From: Pseudofabraea citricarpa
Lineage: Eukaryota > Ascomycota > Leotiomycetes > Helotiales > Dermateaceae
Length of the DNA stretch: 64,000 bases
Direction: 5' to 3'
Assembly (NCBI GenBank): GCA_029641185.1
Contig: JAPWGK010000008.1
Location: 496,001 to 560,000, forward strand
The notes below the pieces were generated by a model. It had not been told where the DNA came from. It searched no databases and saw only the letters and a list, made by a program, of their open reading frames with translations. A program made the position numbers and the translations under genes. Positions 45,695 to 57,846 of the stretch are shown one piece after another (within the stretch, counting starts at the first letter, position 1; every line of letters starts with the position of its first letter).

Positions 45695-46868
45695 ATGTCT
45701 AGCACAAACCTAACCCACTCATTCGGCAACGGCCGCGGTACTGGGAACGCAACACTGCTAGAGAACCCGGAGCTGTGCACGCTGCAGACCTGTGACCTGT
45801 CGCTCGCCTCGTTCCTGTACCTGCCCAACGTGCCCGGAAATGCCGTCTTCGCGGCCATCTTCGGCGTGTGCATCATCGGCCAGTTGGGGCTGGGGATCAA
45901 GTACAAGACGTGGGGATACATGGTAGCCATGATCGCCGGGCTGGTGAGTTAAGCCTCTTACCGAAAGACGAGAGTCAGTGACTGACTGAGGCTCGAACAG
46001 TTGCTGGAGATCTTGGGCTATATCGGCCGCATCTTGCTGCATGATGAACCCTTCATGAACGATTATTTCTTGCTGTACTTGATCTGTCTGACCATCGCGC
46101 CTGGTGAGTTTTCCCTCGATCGCGAAATCCTTCGTTTCGTTGCTGATGAGGGGCCTATAGCTTTCATGACTGCTGCCATCTATCTCTGTCTTTCCCGCAT
46201 CGTCATCGTGTACGGAGAACACCTTTCGAGATTCCGACCTCGCACATACACGCTGGTATTCTGCACCTGCGACTTGATCTCCCTGGTTCTGCAAGCCGTC
46301 GGTGGTGCTATTGCTTCATCAGCTGATACCCAAGAGGACAGCGATCTCGGGAAGAACATCATGTTGGCGGGTTTGATCTTCCAGGTCTTTTCGCTTGCGT
46401 TATTCGCCGTCGCTTGTGGCGAGTTTGGATGGCGAGTGAAATCGTCGAAAGGATCGAGGAACGCCAAATACGCCGAGGTCGCTGCATCCAAGTTATTCAA
46501 GGGATTTCTATTCAGTAGGTTGACCGTTGCTTGGGTTCAGACTATCAACTGACACATTATCAGGTCTCTTCGTTGCTTCTGTGACCATCTTCGCAAGATG
46601 CGTATATCGATGTGTAGAGTTGTCTGGAGGTTTCGACAGTGAGCTCTTCGTTTCCCACGAGGCAGTCTTCATGGTGCTCGAGGGTGGTATGATCAGCATC
46701 GCTGTAATCGCATTGACTGTATTACATCCTGCTATGTGCTTTAGAGGAGCATGGCACGAAGCGAATTTCTCATTCCGAGAGAAAAAGGTGGAAAAGAGTG
46801 GTGTTTTTTCCAACGACGTCGAGTCTCAAAATTCAGGAGTCCCACTCAGCAAAATGAGCTCACGATAA
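45695..46868 (+). CDS. RTA1-like seven-membrane-segment protein
   Basis: Four exons: 45695-45943, 46001-46103, 46161-46514 and 46564-46868 (336 aa). Donors are GTGAGT, GTGAGT and GTAGGT. After an N-terminal extracellular region with a CTLQTC pair come about seven hydrophobic segments. Family motifs seen are YLPNVPGNAVFAAIFG, LLEILGYIGRI, YLICLTIAPAFMTAAIYLCL, and the loop FCTCDLISLVLQAVGGA followed by a stretch with GKNIMLAGLIFQVFSLALF. RTA1-like proteins are fungal plasma-membrane proteins linked to lipid translocation and resistance to toxic compounds. The C-terminal cytosolic tail is Ser/Lys-rich. Full length for the family. Confidence 0.92.
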
Positions 46869-47478
46869 GAGCCCTCCCGACTCTTCATGGCATTGCAGCT
46901 TCGACTTCGATCCTTAGTCGCCTTTTCCTTATCTGCTGTCTTCGCTTTCCTCGCCCAGTAATCGTGGGCTCTTTTGTCGGGGCCTTTCCCGCTTTCTATT
47001 CTTTTTCTTCAATTGTTACTTATGACTGCGTCTCGTTCCTGTAGCGCTATTCACTTCGCCCTTTTTGGTTTTTTTCTTCTGGGTTTGTTATATGCTGAGT
47101 ACTAGTGCTCGTGGGCTCCAAATGCCTTGTGAAGCGATTGACGCGAATACCATGCGGGTACAGAGCCACGCAGAAGGCGTTGGTAGGGAACTGGGCTATT
47201 TGGATATAGAATAGAATTTTGTGTATCTGTAAAAAAAAAAAAGTCGGTAGCATCAAATATACCAACCAAGTCTTTTAATCACAGCTCGTAATGCCTACAA
47301 GCTTTCATAAACATCTATACAAGGTAAAGAAGTTAGTAATTGCTTGAAACGAAGTACGAGACGAGGGATATTTGAACGAGGAGTAAGATGTACACATGTT
47401 TGCTGGTTGTGCATGGATGCAAAGAACAATTCAGAGTTCTACGCCTACGATACAAAGCCAACAGAGACATGTTGGGTT
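46869..47478. other. 3' flank of RTA1-like gene
   Basis: No ORF with support. Contains a T-rich stretch and an A run at about 47230-47242. Separates the RTA1-like gene from a decayed RNase III-domain gene. Confidence 0.35.
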
Positions 47479-48061
47479 TTACTTACGGACAGCTCTCAGG
47501 ATCGCTTCAACGGTATCAGCGATGTCATTGAGATTATTGATTTGCAGCAAGGATATATCCTGTAGATTAGAAGAATCCGATTTGCGGCGGGTATAGGAAT
47601 CCATTCCATGAGTGTGGCCCGCCAGAGCAAGGTACTTGTTATCCATGCGCTTTTTTTGATATATCTCTTGAAAGCCTGAGTCAACGAATGAGCACATGCC
47701 AGTACCCATAACTTATCGCGTCAAAGGCAAGGCATGGTATACGCACTACCAGTTGATTTAGTGCGGGCCAAGTAGGAAATGAGAAGTGGCTCGTTAATAT
47801 GGTATCCGCATGACCCAGTTCTTGGTTGACTGCGAGTCCAACAGCTTCCCAGAGCAATTTGGCGTTGGTGAACATGTATCCCATTATGCTCTCTATGCCC
47901 GGAATGGCCTACATGTTGGAATGCAAAAGCAACTGGCGGCAAACGGATTCTCTCACCCGTAATCCTCTCATTACTCCGAGAGTTTTCTCATCTGCTAAAT
48001 GCTCGTTCGCCGGAACAGCCATCCACCGCGTTTTCCTACGAATGTCAGATTTCACACTCAT
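47479..48061 (-). pseudogene. Decayed RNase III-domain gene
   Basis: A minus-strand ATG at 48061 leads through a plausible intron (GTGAGA..TGTAG, 48 nt) to IPGIESIMGYMFTNAKLLWEAV, the first helices of the RNase III fold. The frame then breaks. In another frame follow NKYLALAGHTHGMDSY and IADTVEAILRAV, the last helices. In between, the expected GNxRLAxxGDA segment is represented only by a degraded CLAFDAI, and no splice choice of normal intron length restores it. The order matches the intact paralogue at 54608-55446, so this looks like a diverged, inactivated copy. An expressed variant with unusual splicing cannot be excluded. Confidence 0.55.
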
Positions 48062-50195
48062 GTTCCTGTCTCCTAAGGCCGTTTCGGTACAGCCCGCTCC
48101 TCTATCCTAAAATACGGTCCCGAGAATTGCTGTAGGCAACAAGCTGTTTCGTGTCACTAGGTTACCGCGAGGGGCCAGGTTCTCAAAAAAAAAAAAAAAT
48201 GCATAGGTATTTCTCGGCGGCCCCACGAGTGCATGGTTTCATATAACTCAAATTTGCGAGATGGGAACGAGGAGTCAAAGTTTTGCAGGTATTCCCAGCA
48301 TCATCAGAGGCAAATCATGGTTGGACCTCCCCTGCTGAATTCGTATCTTGAATTTGGCCTCGGGCATTTCAAATTTTCAAATTCTCGGTACTTAGAAGCT
48401 TGCCAGTGGTCCTTTTGCCCCGGAACATCTATCCAGTCATCTCTTCGATCTTCTGAAGAAGTTCTTTCTTGCTATTACGGCCGGTCGACAAGTCGCACGT
48501 GGACAAGCAACCATTTCAATCCACACTACAGCAATTAGTCGGATTTTCAAGATGATGTGATCCAGACGGCACGGAACTAATAACTGATGGTGGTGGTGGT
48601 GGTGGTACACTTTCTACACTTAACATCGATGGGAAGAGATTATGGCCTTGTGAGATTCATCGCCGTCAAGTTCGCATTGTACTAAAGCCGCCTAGACATG
48701 GCCGTGGCATCAACATCGTATCGTGCTTGCAATGGCTCTAGGCTAGCTCGTCGTGCTGTGGGCGGTGGTGGTGGTGAAGAATGTGTGGTGTGACTGAGCC
48801 ATATATCAACCGTCATCCATGAAGGCACGAAGGCACGAAGCTCTCGATGGGCCGCTGCTCAATTGAGATGGGAGCGCAGGTTGATGCAATCTGACAGCAT
48901 AGCACGCTTACCAAGGGAGCAGCGGTGGCTTTTGAACACACATGGCTGACAGGAAAGAGGAGAAGGTGTCCGGTCAAGAAGTTGTTCGGATAGGGCATCA
49001 CTGTAGCGCTGGAAGGGGCTGGCCAAGCCACGCCTCCGCATTGTCAGCCTCACGTGACCCAATGGCGCGGGGATGGGTTAAATTACACCCGGCCTCAACT
49101 ACCTCTGTGCCTCTTACAGCAACATTAACCCAGATCTGGTCAAATCGACAGCAACCTACCCGGTACTTCCGAGATCTCATGCGGACCAGGTCTGGAAACG
49201 TCCAGAGAACTGCAGACTGCAGTGTCTTGGAACATTTTACAGTACTGTACCTTGCTTGTCCATATTGTCCAATCCCCCACCTTTACAGTAGGGCAGCATT
49301 TCCCATCCCCCGACTCCGAGTCCGACGAGGTGATATTAAACTCTCAAGCCCTTACCAGACCATGTCACGCACAGTGATTGACAGTACAGTAGTGTCAACA
49401 CCTTTCTCTTGGGGAGATCACAATATCAGGTCTTGACAAATACCATCAACTGCACTACACGCTTTGCATCCGCATACCCTAAACTACTCACACGTCATCG
49501 TTCCAAGAATCTCCATGTCGTTAGGCACTACTAGAACGTAAGCAGGCTACACCCAACTAACTTTCTCCCCTTGATGTTCCCCGGAGACATCATCAGGGAT
49601 GGTGGCCCACTGCGGACTAGTACGGTACCTTGGTGGTGACGGTATGGGATCATTTCCGCTCTGATTAACTTCCTCACTTCCTGGGGAACATCCAACGGCA
49701 AGAATGAACTTAGATACGAAGGTCGATACCGAGAATGAGAATAATTTCCGTTTCTTAAGTGCCGAAAGTATACCGAGGAAAACGTGTCCAAGGGGCGAAA
49801 AAGAAAAGAAAGAAAGAATACTGAATTTCAGAAACAATCAAGTGACACGTCAAATGAGCTCTCGCGAATATTCTTCCTTCTCGCCTTCTCCAGCCTCATC
49901 TTGTCGGCAAACTTTCCTAGATGCATGGGAGTCTCTGAGAATACTAAACGCAGAGACAACTACAGCGCAATGTACTATCCTGAGGAGCAAAACCACCATG
50001 TCTGTTTACAAGGCGTACATGCGAAGATGAAGAAAGGCATGAAGCATATCAACATAGTATTAGGCCGAGGAATGAAAGAGCATACCACACACGGATGAAT
50101 CTCTAGGCCAGTATCAAATCAAAAATCCTGCCTAGGTAGGTAGAGAACATACATTCTTTCTCTTTCGGAGAGGTCAATGCAGAGCTGCTTGCTTC

Positions 50196-50753
50196 TCAGC
50201 AGCAGGTAAGATCCATTATATGAATCCGAGCCAACTCGCAGCACATATGCCTCTCATAGTAGTGCATTCTGCAAGTCCTGCATTTCCCGCTAGGCAAGTG
50301 CTGATCTCCTTCGGTAAAGGGGTTGAATTTGACGCCTTCTTCACCATTGTATCTGTTGGACTGTAGGATGTCAACCGACTCGTGGATTCCAGTCAATCGT
50401 GAAACAAGTTTTGTCAATCATACTGCAAAGGAAAAAGCAAACCACTAACTACCTACCCACTTACTCACGATTCAGATCGCGATCCCAATTTCCGACTTAC
50501 CCACTTGATTAAAGCGATATGGACCTAAAAAGCCCCGCTTCAAATGCCAATTATGGGCCTCCTGCCTCAATATTACAGCTTGCATCTTCAAGCCTTCCTC
50601 CTGACTCTGTACCATTAATCGCACATCCCGTTCCACATCGATCGCCATCTTGTTTCTGTCCCAAGGGATGAAATGAATCGTAACCATGACTCTGGATCTC
50701 ATCGGTAAAATATGGCTTTCCCGCATGACATCCCTCTTTCCTTCGTGATGCAC
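50196..50753 (-). pseudogene. possible broken two-exon gene
   Basis: Exon-like frame 50753-50513 (VMVTIHFIPWDRNKMAID, then LRQEAHNWHLKRGFLGPY) ends at a good GTAAGT donor. A good acceptor (TTTGCAG) precedes a second frame, 50417-50196, with HLPSGKCRTCRMHYYERHMC. Joining them puts a TGA directly after the junction, so the two halves are out of frame. Protein-like composition and sound splice sites suggest a once-functional gene. No family named. Confidence 0.3.
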
Positions 50754-51109
50754 TAGAGATGGTTACTATCGCGCTGGCTGAGCTTGAAGGGAGATGTTTA
50801 CTCGGCCCTCAGGCGGTACCGGTAGAAAATTGGTATATTTTTCTTTCTCTCCTGGCAACTTGGGGTTAAGCCGAAGCCGCAAGATGGTCCTTTTGAAATC
50901 CCATTCGTCCCATGAATGCAACGTTAACAGCTATCTAGCACCAAACGGATCATGGCGCATTTCTAGGGTCGTATGCGAATACCGCCGACTTTCCCTCTGG
51001 TCGGGAGTGCGTCTTCTGCTAACAAAAGAGGGAGTCTCGAGTCATCAGCCGTTGTCGGCAATGCACGATTGGCAGAGGGAGCGAAGCGCCGTGTTCTTGG
51101 GCCACGCAA

Positions 51110-51141
51110 GGAGGTGGCACTCGAGGGAGGTGGCACTCGAG
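51110..51141 (+). repeat. perfect 16-bp tandem duplication
   Basis: GGAGGTGGCACTCGAG occurs twice in immediate succession. Confidence 0.9.
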
Positions 51142-51734
51142 TAGCGAATTAGCGATTATATCGAGGAAGAAGTAAGCTGAAAATTCTCTGCGTGGTGGGC
51201 GGATGATGATGGGCATGTCTTCCGCGCGTAAGCGTTGATCGTAGCTCGGAGCGGTTTCTCGGATTGTCGCCATTGACCGGGTCGCTTATAATTCCGTCAT
51301 ATCATTAAGGGTATCGAGGTTGGCATACGGTTCGTACTCGATGCCATTTTGCTGGTGCTGCTCACCCGTCCCACGCGTGGCAAGCTCGAGGACCTTCGCT
51401 GCTAGAGTAATTGGCGGAGACGAGAGGCGTCGATGGCGCCTGGTGAACGGGAAGGGTCTGGTCACCATGCCTCGAACGCTGAGAGAACATTCTTGAAATG
51501 ATTCGGATGCAAGGTGCAAAGGGCCAAAGAAGGGTCTTTGTGAGGCTGCATGGCTGTGTTCTTGTATGCCTGTGCACGTTTGCGGAACAGAATAAACTTT
51601 TATATGTGGAGGGGGATAAGACTAAGCCAGGAAGCAGAGGGAGATCTCCAGCTACCGACGGGTCAGCTACCAGGTTTTCACAGTAGCCCAGCGGAGTGCC
51701 GTATGTTACCGTATTAGCAGCTGGTTGACACCCT

Positions 51735-51735
51735 G

Positions 51736-51766
<31 letters not shown>

Positions 51767-51771
51767 TCTCC
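51735..51771 (+). repeat. CT dinucleotide microsatellite
   Basis: A run of CT/TC with a few CC interruptions, about 37 bases. Confidence 0.9.
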
Positions 51772-52447
51772 CAGGGCACTTTCCCGACGGCGCTATGACA
51801 ATGGACGTAGTCAGTGATTACCTACAGACGGACAAGCGAGGGAAAGCAGGGTCTTTTGAGGGGATGCCGGTAGACCGTATTAGCAACTTGGCGGTGGATC
51901 AAGAATCAGGAACCCTGGATTTGGAGCGTCTAGGTAGGCCGAATTGCGGGGTTCACGGTCTGGGTGCTGGGAACGAGACGAGCAGAGACTGAGAGACTTG
52001 CTCTCCTGCTGGGAATCCTGCTGGGGTTCCTGCTATTCCCGCTATTCCTGCTATTCCTGCTAGGACTCCTGGCCCGGTTCGTTGCCAGATCGAAGCCGGC
52101 TTAGCTGAAAGCAGCGATGACAGGTAGTGGCTCGCGATAAGCGGCAGGTAAGGTGTCGAAGATGCCACAACGCGCATCGTGATTATGGTGTGATAACGCA
52201 GCCGTGGCAGCCTTAAACAACGCCGCAAACTCTCCTGCAAACTCTAATCGCGAAAAGTCGACAGGAGCCATTCGCTATCAATTGCTGCTCTGGGCTAGCT
52301 TGAGCGAGGCCTAACCGAGACGGAGACGGTCGTCAGGTCCGGCCCTCTCTTATCAAGTGAAGTGAGTCCAGAGACAAAGAGACACCAAAGACCACTGCCA
52401 GAAACCTGTTGAGAATTGCATCCAAGACCTGTCGCGTATTCGAATCT

Positions 52448-54310
52448 ATGCCGAAGCTACCAGACCGTAACTGTGTGTTCCCTCGTCCTTCCACGTCCTG
52501 CTATCGCCGCTGACCTCTTGCTCTAGCTTGGTGAGATATCCACCGCCGTGGAGAAGATGGGGACAGCGAACTAAGTGAAGTGATATATAGCGTGACCTGC
52601 CGTCGACGCAAAGTCAAGTGTAAGTCCCTCTCCAGCATCTACCCAGAGCGCTCCCAGGACAAGCTGATCGTCAACAGGCGACGGACAGAAGCCAAAATGC
52701 GCAAACTGTGGGAAGTCCGGGAGGATTTGTGAGCGGCCAGCAAAGGACTTGAAATTCGTCATCCACAGTGCAGATGTGGCCCTGTCAAGAAAGGGTGCGT
52801 TTTCCGTGGGTGAACCTTGAACCAAAGGCTCATCATATCTTCCAGATCCAAACATTCAATCACACCTTCTTCATAGCCTTCTTCTCCGTGCGAATGAAGA
52901 GTTGCAGCGAGAATCGCTCGAGAAGGTGTATGAGCTCGCTTCCGTCGTTCCTCGCCAGGCCCTGCTCATCCCAGATATCGCCAAGCTCTTCAGGCATTAT
53001 ATCAATGTCCTCGCCCCGTGGTATGACCTGAACGACTCGGCCCAGTCTTTTGGAAGACTGGTCCCTCTGGCTGCCCTCGAGAGCACGGTGCTGTTTAAGG
53101 CATTGATAGCGGTTGCGGCCATCCATAGGAATAAAACTCTTGGCGATGTTATCGGGTACCACTCTGCTTTTCACGCGGAGTGCGTCCGCGAGCTCCTGGT
53201 GTCGATGAAGGAGGAAATGACTGAGTCCGAAGGGAACAACTGCCTAGCAGCTACATGCTTGCTTCGCACATATGAAATTCTAAACTGTGAGCAGCCACCT
53301 GGCCATTCCCCCCGTGATATCAGTCGCGGATTTCTCTTGGTGGATCAAGCTTGCTCGTCCAGTGCAACCAACCCTCCTCTCCGCCCAACTATCTTGCTGC
53401 CAGATGAACAAACAGAGCTTACTTTTTGTAGGTGATAGCCGACAAGACCAACGGCATTTGCTGGGCGCTTATTCGTTCGTTGCCAATGACTATACCGATA
53501 TGATAACTCGTGGATTATTTCAAGCCGGTGCTTGGAATTACTTGCGAGAAGAGATCACCGTCGCTCTGGAATGCCGAAGACGCGTGAGGATCAGCGAGAG
53601 CTTTAACTTCCGGTGGAGAAACAATCTCGATGATGATATGCAATCGAATGCAATTGCCTTTATATTGGCCAAAGTCATCAACTTCTCATTCGAGAATGAT
53701 GCGTCATCGCCAAGCGTATCATCGCCCATGTCGATGTCCGATTATACAGATGAAAACGATAGAATAGCCATCTGGGCTCAGTTGATCAGCGAAGTTAGAG
53801 AATGGAAGAAGAGCCTGCCGGCAAGTTTTGAACCATACTCAACAGCCCCAAAACCTGGAAATTTATTCCCATCTGTATGGATGGCTAGCTCACACCATAG
53901 TAAGGCGCCCTTCAGAGTGTAAATTAACCGGAGGCTGATGATTCTCTCAGTTGCTGCTCAGCAGTACTGGTCATGCTGTGAAGTTCTTCTGTCTTTGTCA
54001 AATCCTCTGCCGGCAGCAGAACCAGACTTGAATTGCGCGGAAAGCCATGCATTGAGGGTATGTGGTCTAGCCTGTACTAATGATAATATGGGAGCAACAG
54101 TGAATGCTTTCGGTCCATTGGCCTTTTGTACGTTGAACCAGAGTCTTTTCTCAGGATCCTTTGCTAACACACCTAATAGGTGGTCGGTTTTTAACACAGC
54201 CAAGCCACCGTAGCGCTTTGGAAGATGCCTTGACTAGCTTCAATAAAACGACTGCTTGGCCAGTCGGTTGTATTATTCAGGATTTGAGAGAGCATTGGAG
54301 TTCGAATTAA
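52448..54310 (+). CDS. Zn2Cys6 transcription factor with inferred 4-nt micro-exon
   Basis: Eight exons: 52448-52466, 52527-52530, 52591-52619, 52678-52794, 52846-53286, 53432-53899, 53951-54127, 54180-54310 (461 aa), phases consistent. Exon 2 is only CTTG. Its flanking introns are 60 nt each with proper donors (GTAACT, GTGAGA), branches (CTGAC, CTAAG) and acceptors. Joining gives PCVTCRRRKVKC at the N-terminus, followed by CANCGKSGRIC, a complete Zn2Cys6 cluster. The remainder matches the fungal regulator middle region (DQRHLLGAYSFVAND, YLREEITVALECRR, NAFGPLAFCGRFL) and ends in QDLREHWSSN. Nuclear DNA-binding regulator, targets unknown. Exons 3-8 are secure; exons 1-2 are inferred. Confidence 0.8.
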
Positions 54311-54607
54311 ATGGCGATGCAATTTTAGTGAGATAGCGGTTCAGCGGGGGTCAGGAACTACGGTTCAAGTTAATAGCAAGGTGTACTAGTCGCGGAAAAT
54401 CATATTAGCGTAGTTTGATGGGGGGAGATAGTTCCTTCTATCTTTATGACCAACCACTAAAAGGAGGAATACCATTCGATCTTTCAATCTACACCCACAC
54501 CCAGCAGGCTGATCTTTGATCTTGCAATCTGATTTGTACGCGAACGTCTCAACCGCAGTCCGACTTGTACATCAACCATACAGATCAACTAATACAAGCC
54601 GGACACG

Positions 54608-55446
54608 ATGGCAAGAATCACTCCCCAAATAGTGACCAGGGCTATGAGCAGGGTCGTGGGACTATTCGGAGGAACAGGAATGGGTACCCTGACTCTCAAA
54701 GAGCAACAAAAAGAAAGACGCAAAGCAAGAGCGAAAGCCAACCGGCAAGCCCGCAAGGCCGCCCACCTCAAGATCTTTGGTAAGCGCCCGGTCCAGATCT
54801 GCAAGCCGTTTTCCATGGATAGGATTGCCAAGGACATAGCTGCGGTCGAAGCGATCATCTGCTATAAATTTAAAAACCCTCGGCTGTGTTTCGAAGCCCT
54901 CACAACTAAAGGCGAGGCCTCGAGGTCGTCAGCTAGCCTCCGCGAATATATGACGCCCGAAGGAAACAAGCGGTTGGCGTTGGTGGGAGATGCTTGGCTC
55001 AAGGTCTTCACCGTGTCAAGATGGTACCGTACTACTCAAACATGTGGTATGTCTGCTATGCTTGCACTACACCTGATACTGATTCGTGCGAATGCTAGGT
55101 GAGGAATCACGTATGAGTAGTATACTCGAATCGAATGATAACCTGGAGCAAGTGGGATACTTCTATGGCCTGGACAAATACATCAACGGAGAAATCGTGA
55201 CGAAGTCAGTTGCTGATACAGTCGAGGCACTCATTGGAGCAGTTGTCGAAGATGTGAGTTGAACAAGCAACTGCTGTATTCTAACTCTCCAGAAGAGGCT
55301 TGGTGTATGCAAATCTGTGACTGATGAGTACTGACATATTGAGTTTGTAGGGGGGACAAAGCGCACTACATAAGATGTTGGAAGTACTAGGCTTGTTACC
55401 GAAAATGGATGGTGCTGGAAAACTGTCCACGATACTACACATCTGA
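54608..55446 (+). CDS. RNase III-fold protein with altered active site
   Basis: Three exons: 54608-55046, 55099-55253 and 55351-55446 (229 aa), with GTATGT and GTGAGT donors. A basic N-terminal region (about residues 35-65) is followed by one RNase III domain: VEAIICYKFKNPRLCFEALT, GNKRLALVGDAWLKV, NDNLEQVGYFYGLDKYIN and SVADTVEALIGAV. In catalytic RNase III the signature is NERLEFLGD. Here both Glu of that segment are replaced (NKRLALVGD), while the Asp of GD and the D/E of ADTVEA remain. Metal-dependent cleavage is therefore doubtful; a structural or RNA-binding role, as in some mitochondrial ribosomal RNase III-like proteins, is possible. No double-strand RNA-binding domain follows. A decayed relative lies at 47479-48061. 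Confidence 0.8.
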
Positions 55447-56488
55447 CTGAAAACCGCTGGAATGTTGAGTTGAACTAGAGCGCATGTATCGTCGGTGATG
55501 ACCCATGAGACTCAAGGATTAAGGGTTGAGAGGTTGGTAGACTGAGAGGCTTGGGATGCTTGGGTCACCTCTGGTTAGGATGTTTAGGATCGAAGCAAGG
55601 ATAATGACGGCCTTTAGGTATGTTTTGCTAAAGGCAAAGCAGCTGGAACCATTAGGGTTTGATAGGGTTGTAAACAAGTCTTGAATGAATGAGTAAAGTT
55701 ATTCCACTTTTTCAAAATGGGAGAACTTACCATTCAGGTGATTATGACTTGACAAAACACACTTCTGTCGCATCTTAGCTCTACTTCTCTTAAGCCCTAG
55801 TTTGTAATTCTTTGAGGGTTAGATCTAAATATAAGTTGAAAGAGACTGTATCTTGTTTGTAAAGTTCGCTGCGCTGACAGAGGGCTAGCTGGTTTAAAGC
55901 ACTACGATAAACCACTTGACAGCTCTGAACACCCGCAAGGTATTGCGCAAAAGCATAATCTAGACATAATCAGTCTAGATAGGATGAAAAGTGATATACA
56001 ATCAGTTCTAGTCGAGAAACCCAGCGAAAGCCCAAAATAAGGCCTTACTACTCTGTAGAATCAACAAGATAGGTATCGTACAATATGACCTGAGGTTTCA
56101 GCGCCTCAAAACACACTAAAAGGAAACCGAAAGATCAATTTGATTTAGTGAATGGAAAATTGTGTGTTATGGAGTATTATTGTATTTTGGCTGTTGGATT
56201 TTACTTTAAATGGATGATAATATAAAGCTTGCCCGCTAACGCGACCGATGATGGATAATTACAATTGTGATGAAGAGTGAGGTTGGCGTGGATTTACCGG
56301 AGATGTCTACGGCGTTGTGCGTCGTGCGTTACCAAGCCCCCAAGCCTGCCTCCCCCGCTGACTAATCGAAGTGGCTCGCAAACTCGCTCTCGAAGCTTCC
56401 CTCCGTCATCGACTCAACCCGCAAACATTATACAAGAAGGCGACTGCCACCTCCCCTTGAACCTGATCACCTCACAATCACGCCAAAC
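55447..56488. other. intergenic region, AT-rich
   Basis: No ORF with support. The last 250 bases form the promoter and leader of the GHITM-like gene. A frame at 56277-56534 is open from an ATG but overlaps that gene's start and has no similarity. Confidence 0.4.
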
Positions 56489-57565
56489 ATGTCTTTCATC
56501 ATGCGCCGCCAGTTCAAGCTCGCCTCGACCGTAGGCGCAGCATCCAAATCCGCTTTCAAATCTACCACAACTATCCGCACTTTCCATCAGAGCAAGCCTG
56601 CGACCAGCTTCTTCACTTCCCGATCGTCCCAGTCTGCCGGCACCCTCGTTAGAGCTCGCAATGGCTTCCAGCAAGCAAGAACATATATGTCAGAACCTGC
56701 AGCGCGACCTAACGACAATGCATCTCTTGTGCAGAAGCTCGTTGTTGGAGGGGCCTTATTTGGATCTACGCTCATTGCTATAAATGTAATCTTCAATCGA
56801 GAGACACGAGAAGATGGGGGAATGCCGACATATGAACGAAAGTATTTGAACGATACTTTCTTGCACACCGGATTGGGTATTGGCATCATCGGTGTATCTG
56901 CCAGAGCCATGTTCCAAAGTGGCTTCATCTACCGACTGATGGCCACCAACCCATGGATTGTAATGATCGGTGGTATGGGACTCAGCATTGGTACAATGAT
57001 GGGAACAAGAGCTACTGACCCAGAGAAGTAAGATTCACACATTTCAATTTTATGAATTTGCTGCTAACAATGTGACAGCTACATCCAGAAGTATGCTTTG
57101 TGGAGCGCATTCAACGTCACTCAAGCTGCATTCGTTGCTCCTCTTCTCTTCATGGCACCACCTGCTATCATCGGCCGTGCTGGTCTCTACACCCTCGCCA
57201 TGATGGGTTCTATCTCCTTCGTTGGTGCAACTGCTAAGCAAGAAAAGTATCTATACCTTGGTGGACCTCTTCTTGCTGGTGTCGCACTTGTTGCAGCCTC
57301 CGGTTTTGCCCCTCTCGTCCTTCCAGCCACCGCTGTCCGAACACTTGCCTTCACTGAGAATATCTGGTTGTATGGAGGCCTGGCTGTCTTTGGTGGATTC
57401 ACTCTTTACGATGTTCAGAAGATCTTGTCACACGCACGAATGGCTGAGCGAGGATTGATCAAGAAGGATGCTGTCAACGAGAGCATCAGTCTTGAGCTAG
57501 ACTTCCTGAACATCTTCATCAGAATGGTACAGATCTTGATGATGCAACAAGGCCGGAGGAAGTAG
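56489..57565 (+). CDS. Mitochondrial GHITM-like (BAX inhibitor-1 family) protein
   Basis: Two exons, 56489-57027 and 57079-57565 (341 aa). The intron has GTAAGA and GACAG ends, phase 2. The N-terminal 65 residues are rich in Arg, Ser and Thr without acidic residues (MRRQFKLASTVGAASKSAF), a mitochondrial presequence. Seven or so membrane segments follow, with LVVGGALFGSTLIAINVIF, YALWSAFNVTQAAFVAPLLF and GGFTLYDVQKILSHA, the last being the conserved BI-1 family Asp-containing motif. GHITM/MICS1 proteins sit in the inner mitochondrial membrane and affect cristae and ion or proton exchange. Homology is clear; the fungal role is inferred. Confidence 0.9.
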
Positions 57566-57846
57566 AGGTTGGCGAAAGGGTGTGTTTGAATAGGTGCGCG
57601 ACAGAACGAAACATTTGATACTGGTAGTTTAGGAGCTTTTCGAATTCCGGGGGCTGGGCACAGCAACATGCTTTGAGAAATGGAAAATTCTCCTCTCTTT
57701 TGTTCAATCGAAAGACTTTTAAAAAGAAATAAAATAATTAGAATATGCAAGATGTGCAAGAAAAGTGATCTACCATGGAAGTTATCTATCATGTTAAATT
57801 CATTCAATTCTCAATTATAGTACAATCTCAACCACTCTAGTTAGCT

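Larger units (their letters stand above)
48062..52447. other. 4.4-kb region with repeats and a possible gene remnant
   Basis: No intact gene found. Contents: GGT repeat at 48587-48606, a possible broken two-exon gene on the minus strand at 50196-50753, a perfect 16-bp tandem duplication at 51110-51141, a CT tract at 51735-51771, and a 9-bp minisatellite (CTATTCCTG) at about 52030-52062. Many short ORFs were discounted for lack of starts or similarity. Confidence 0.4.
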
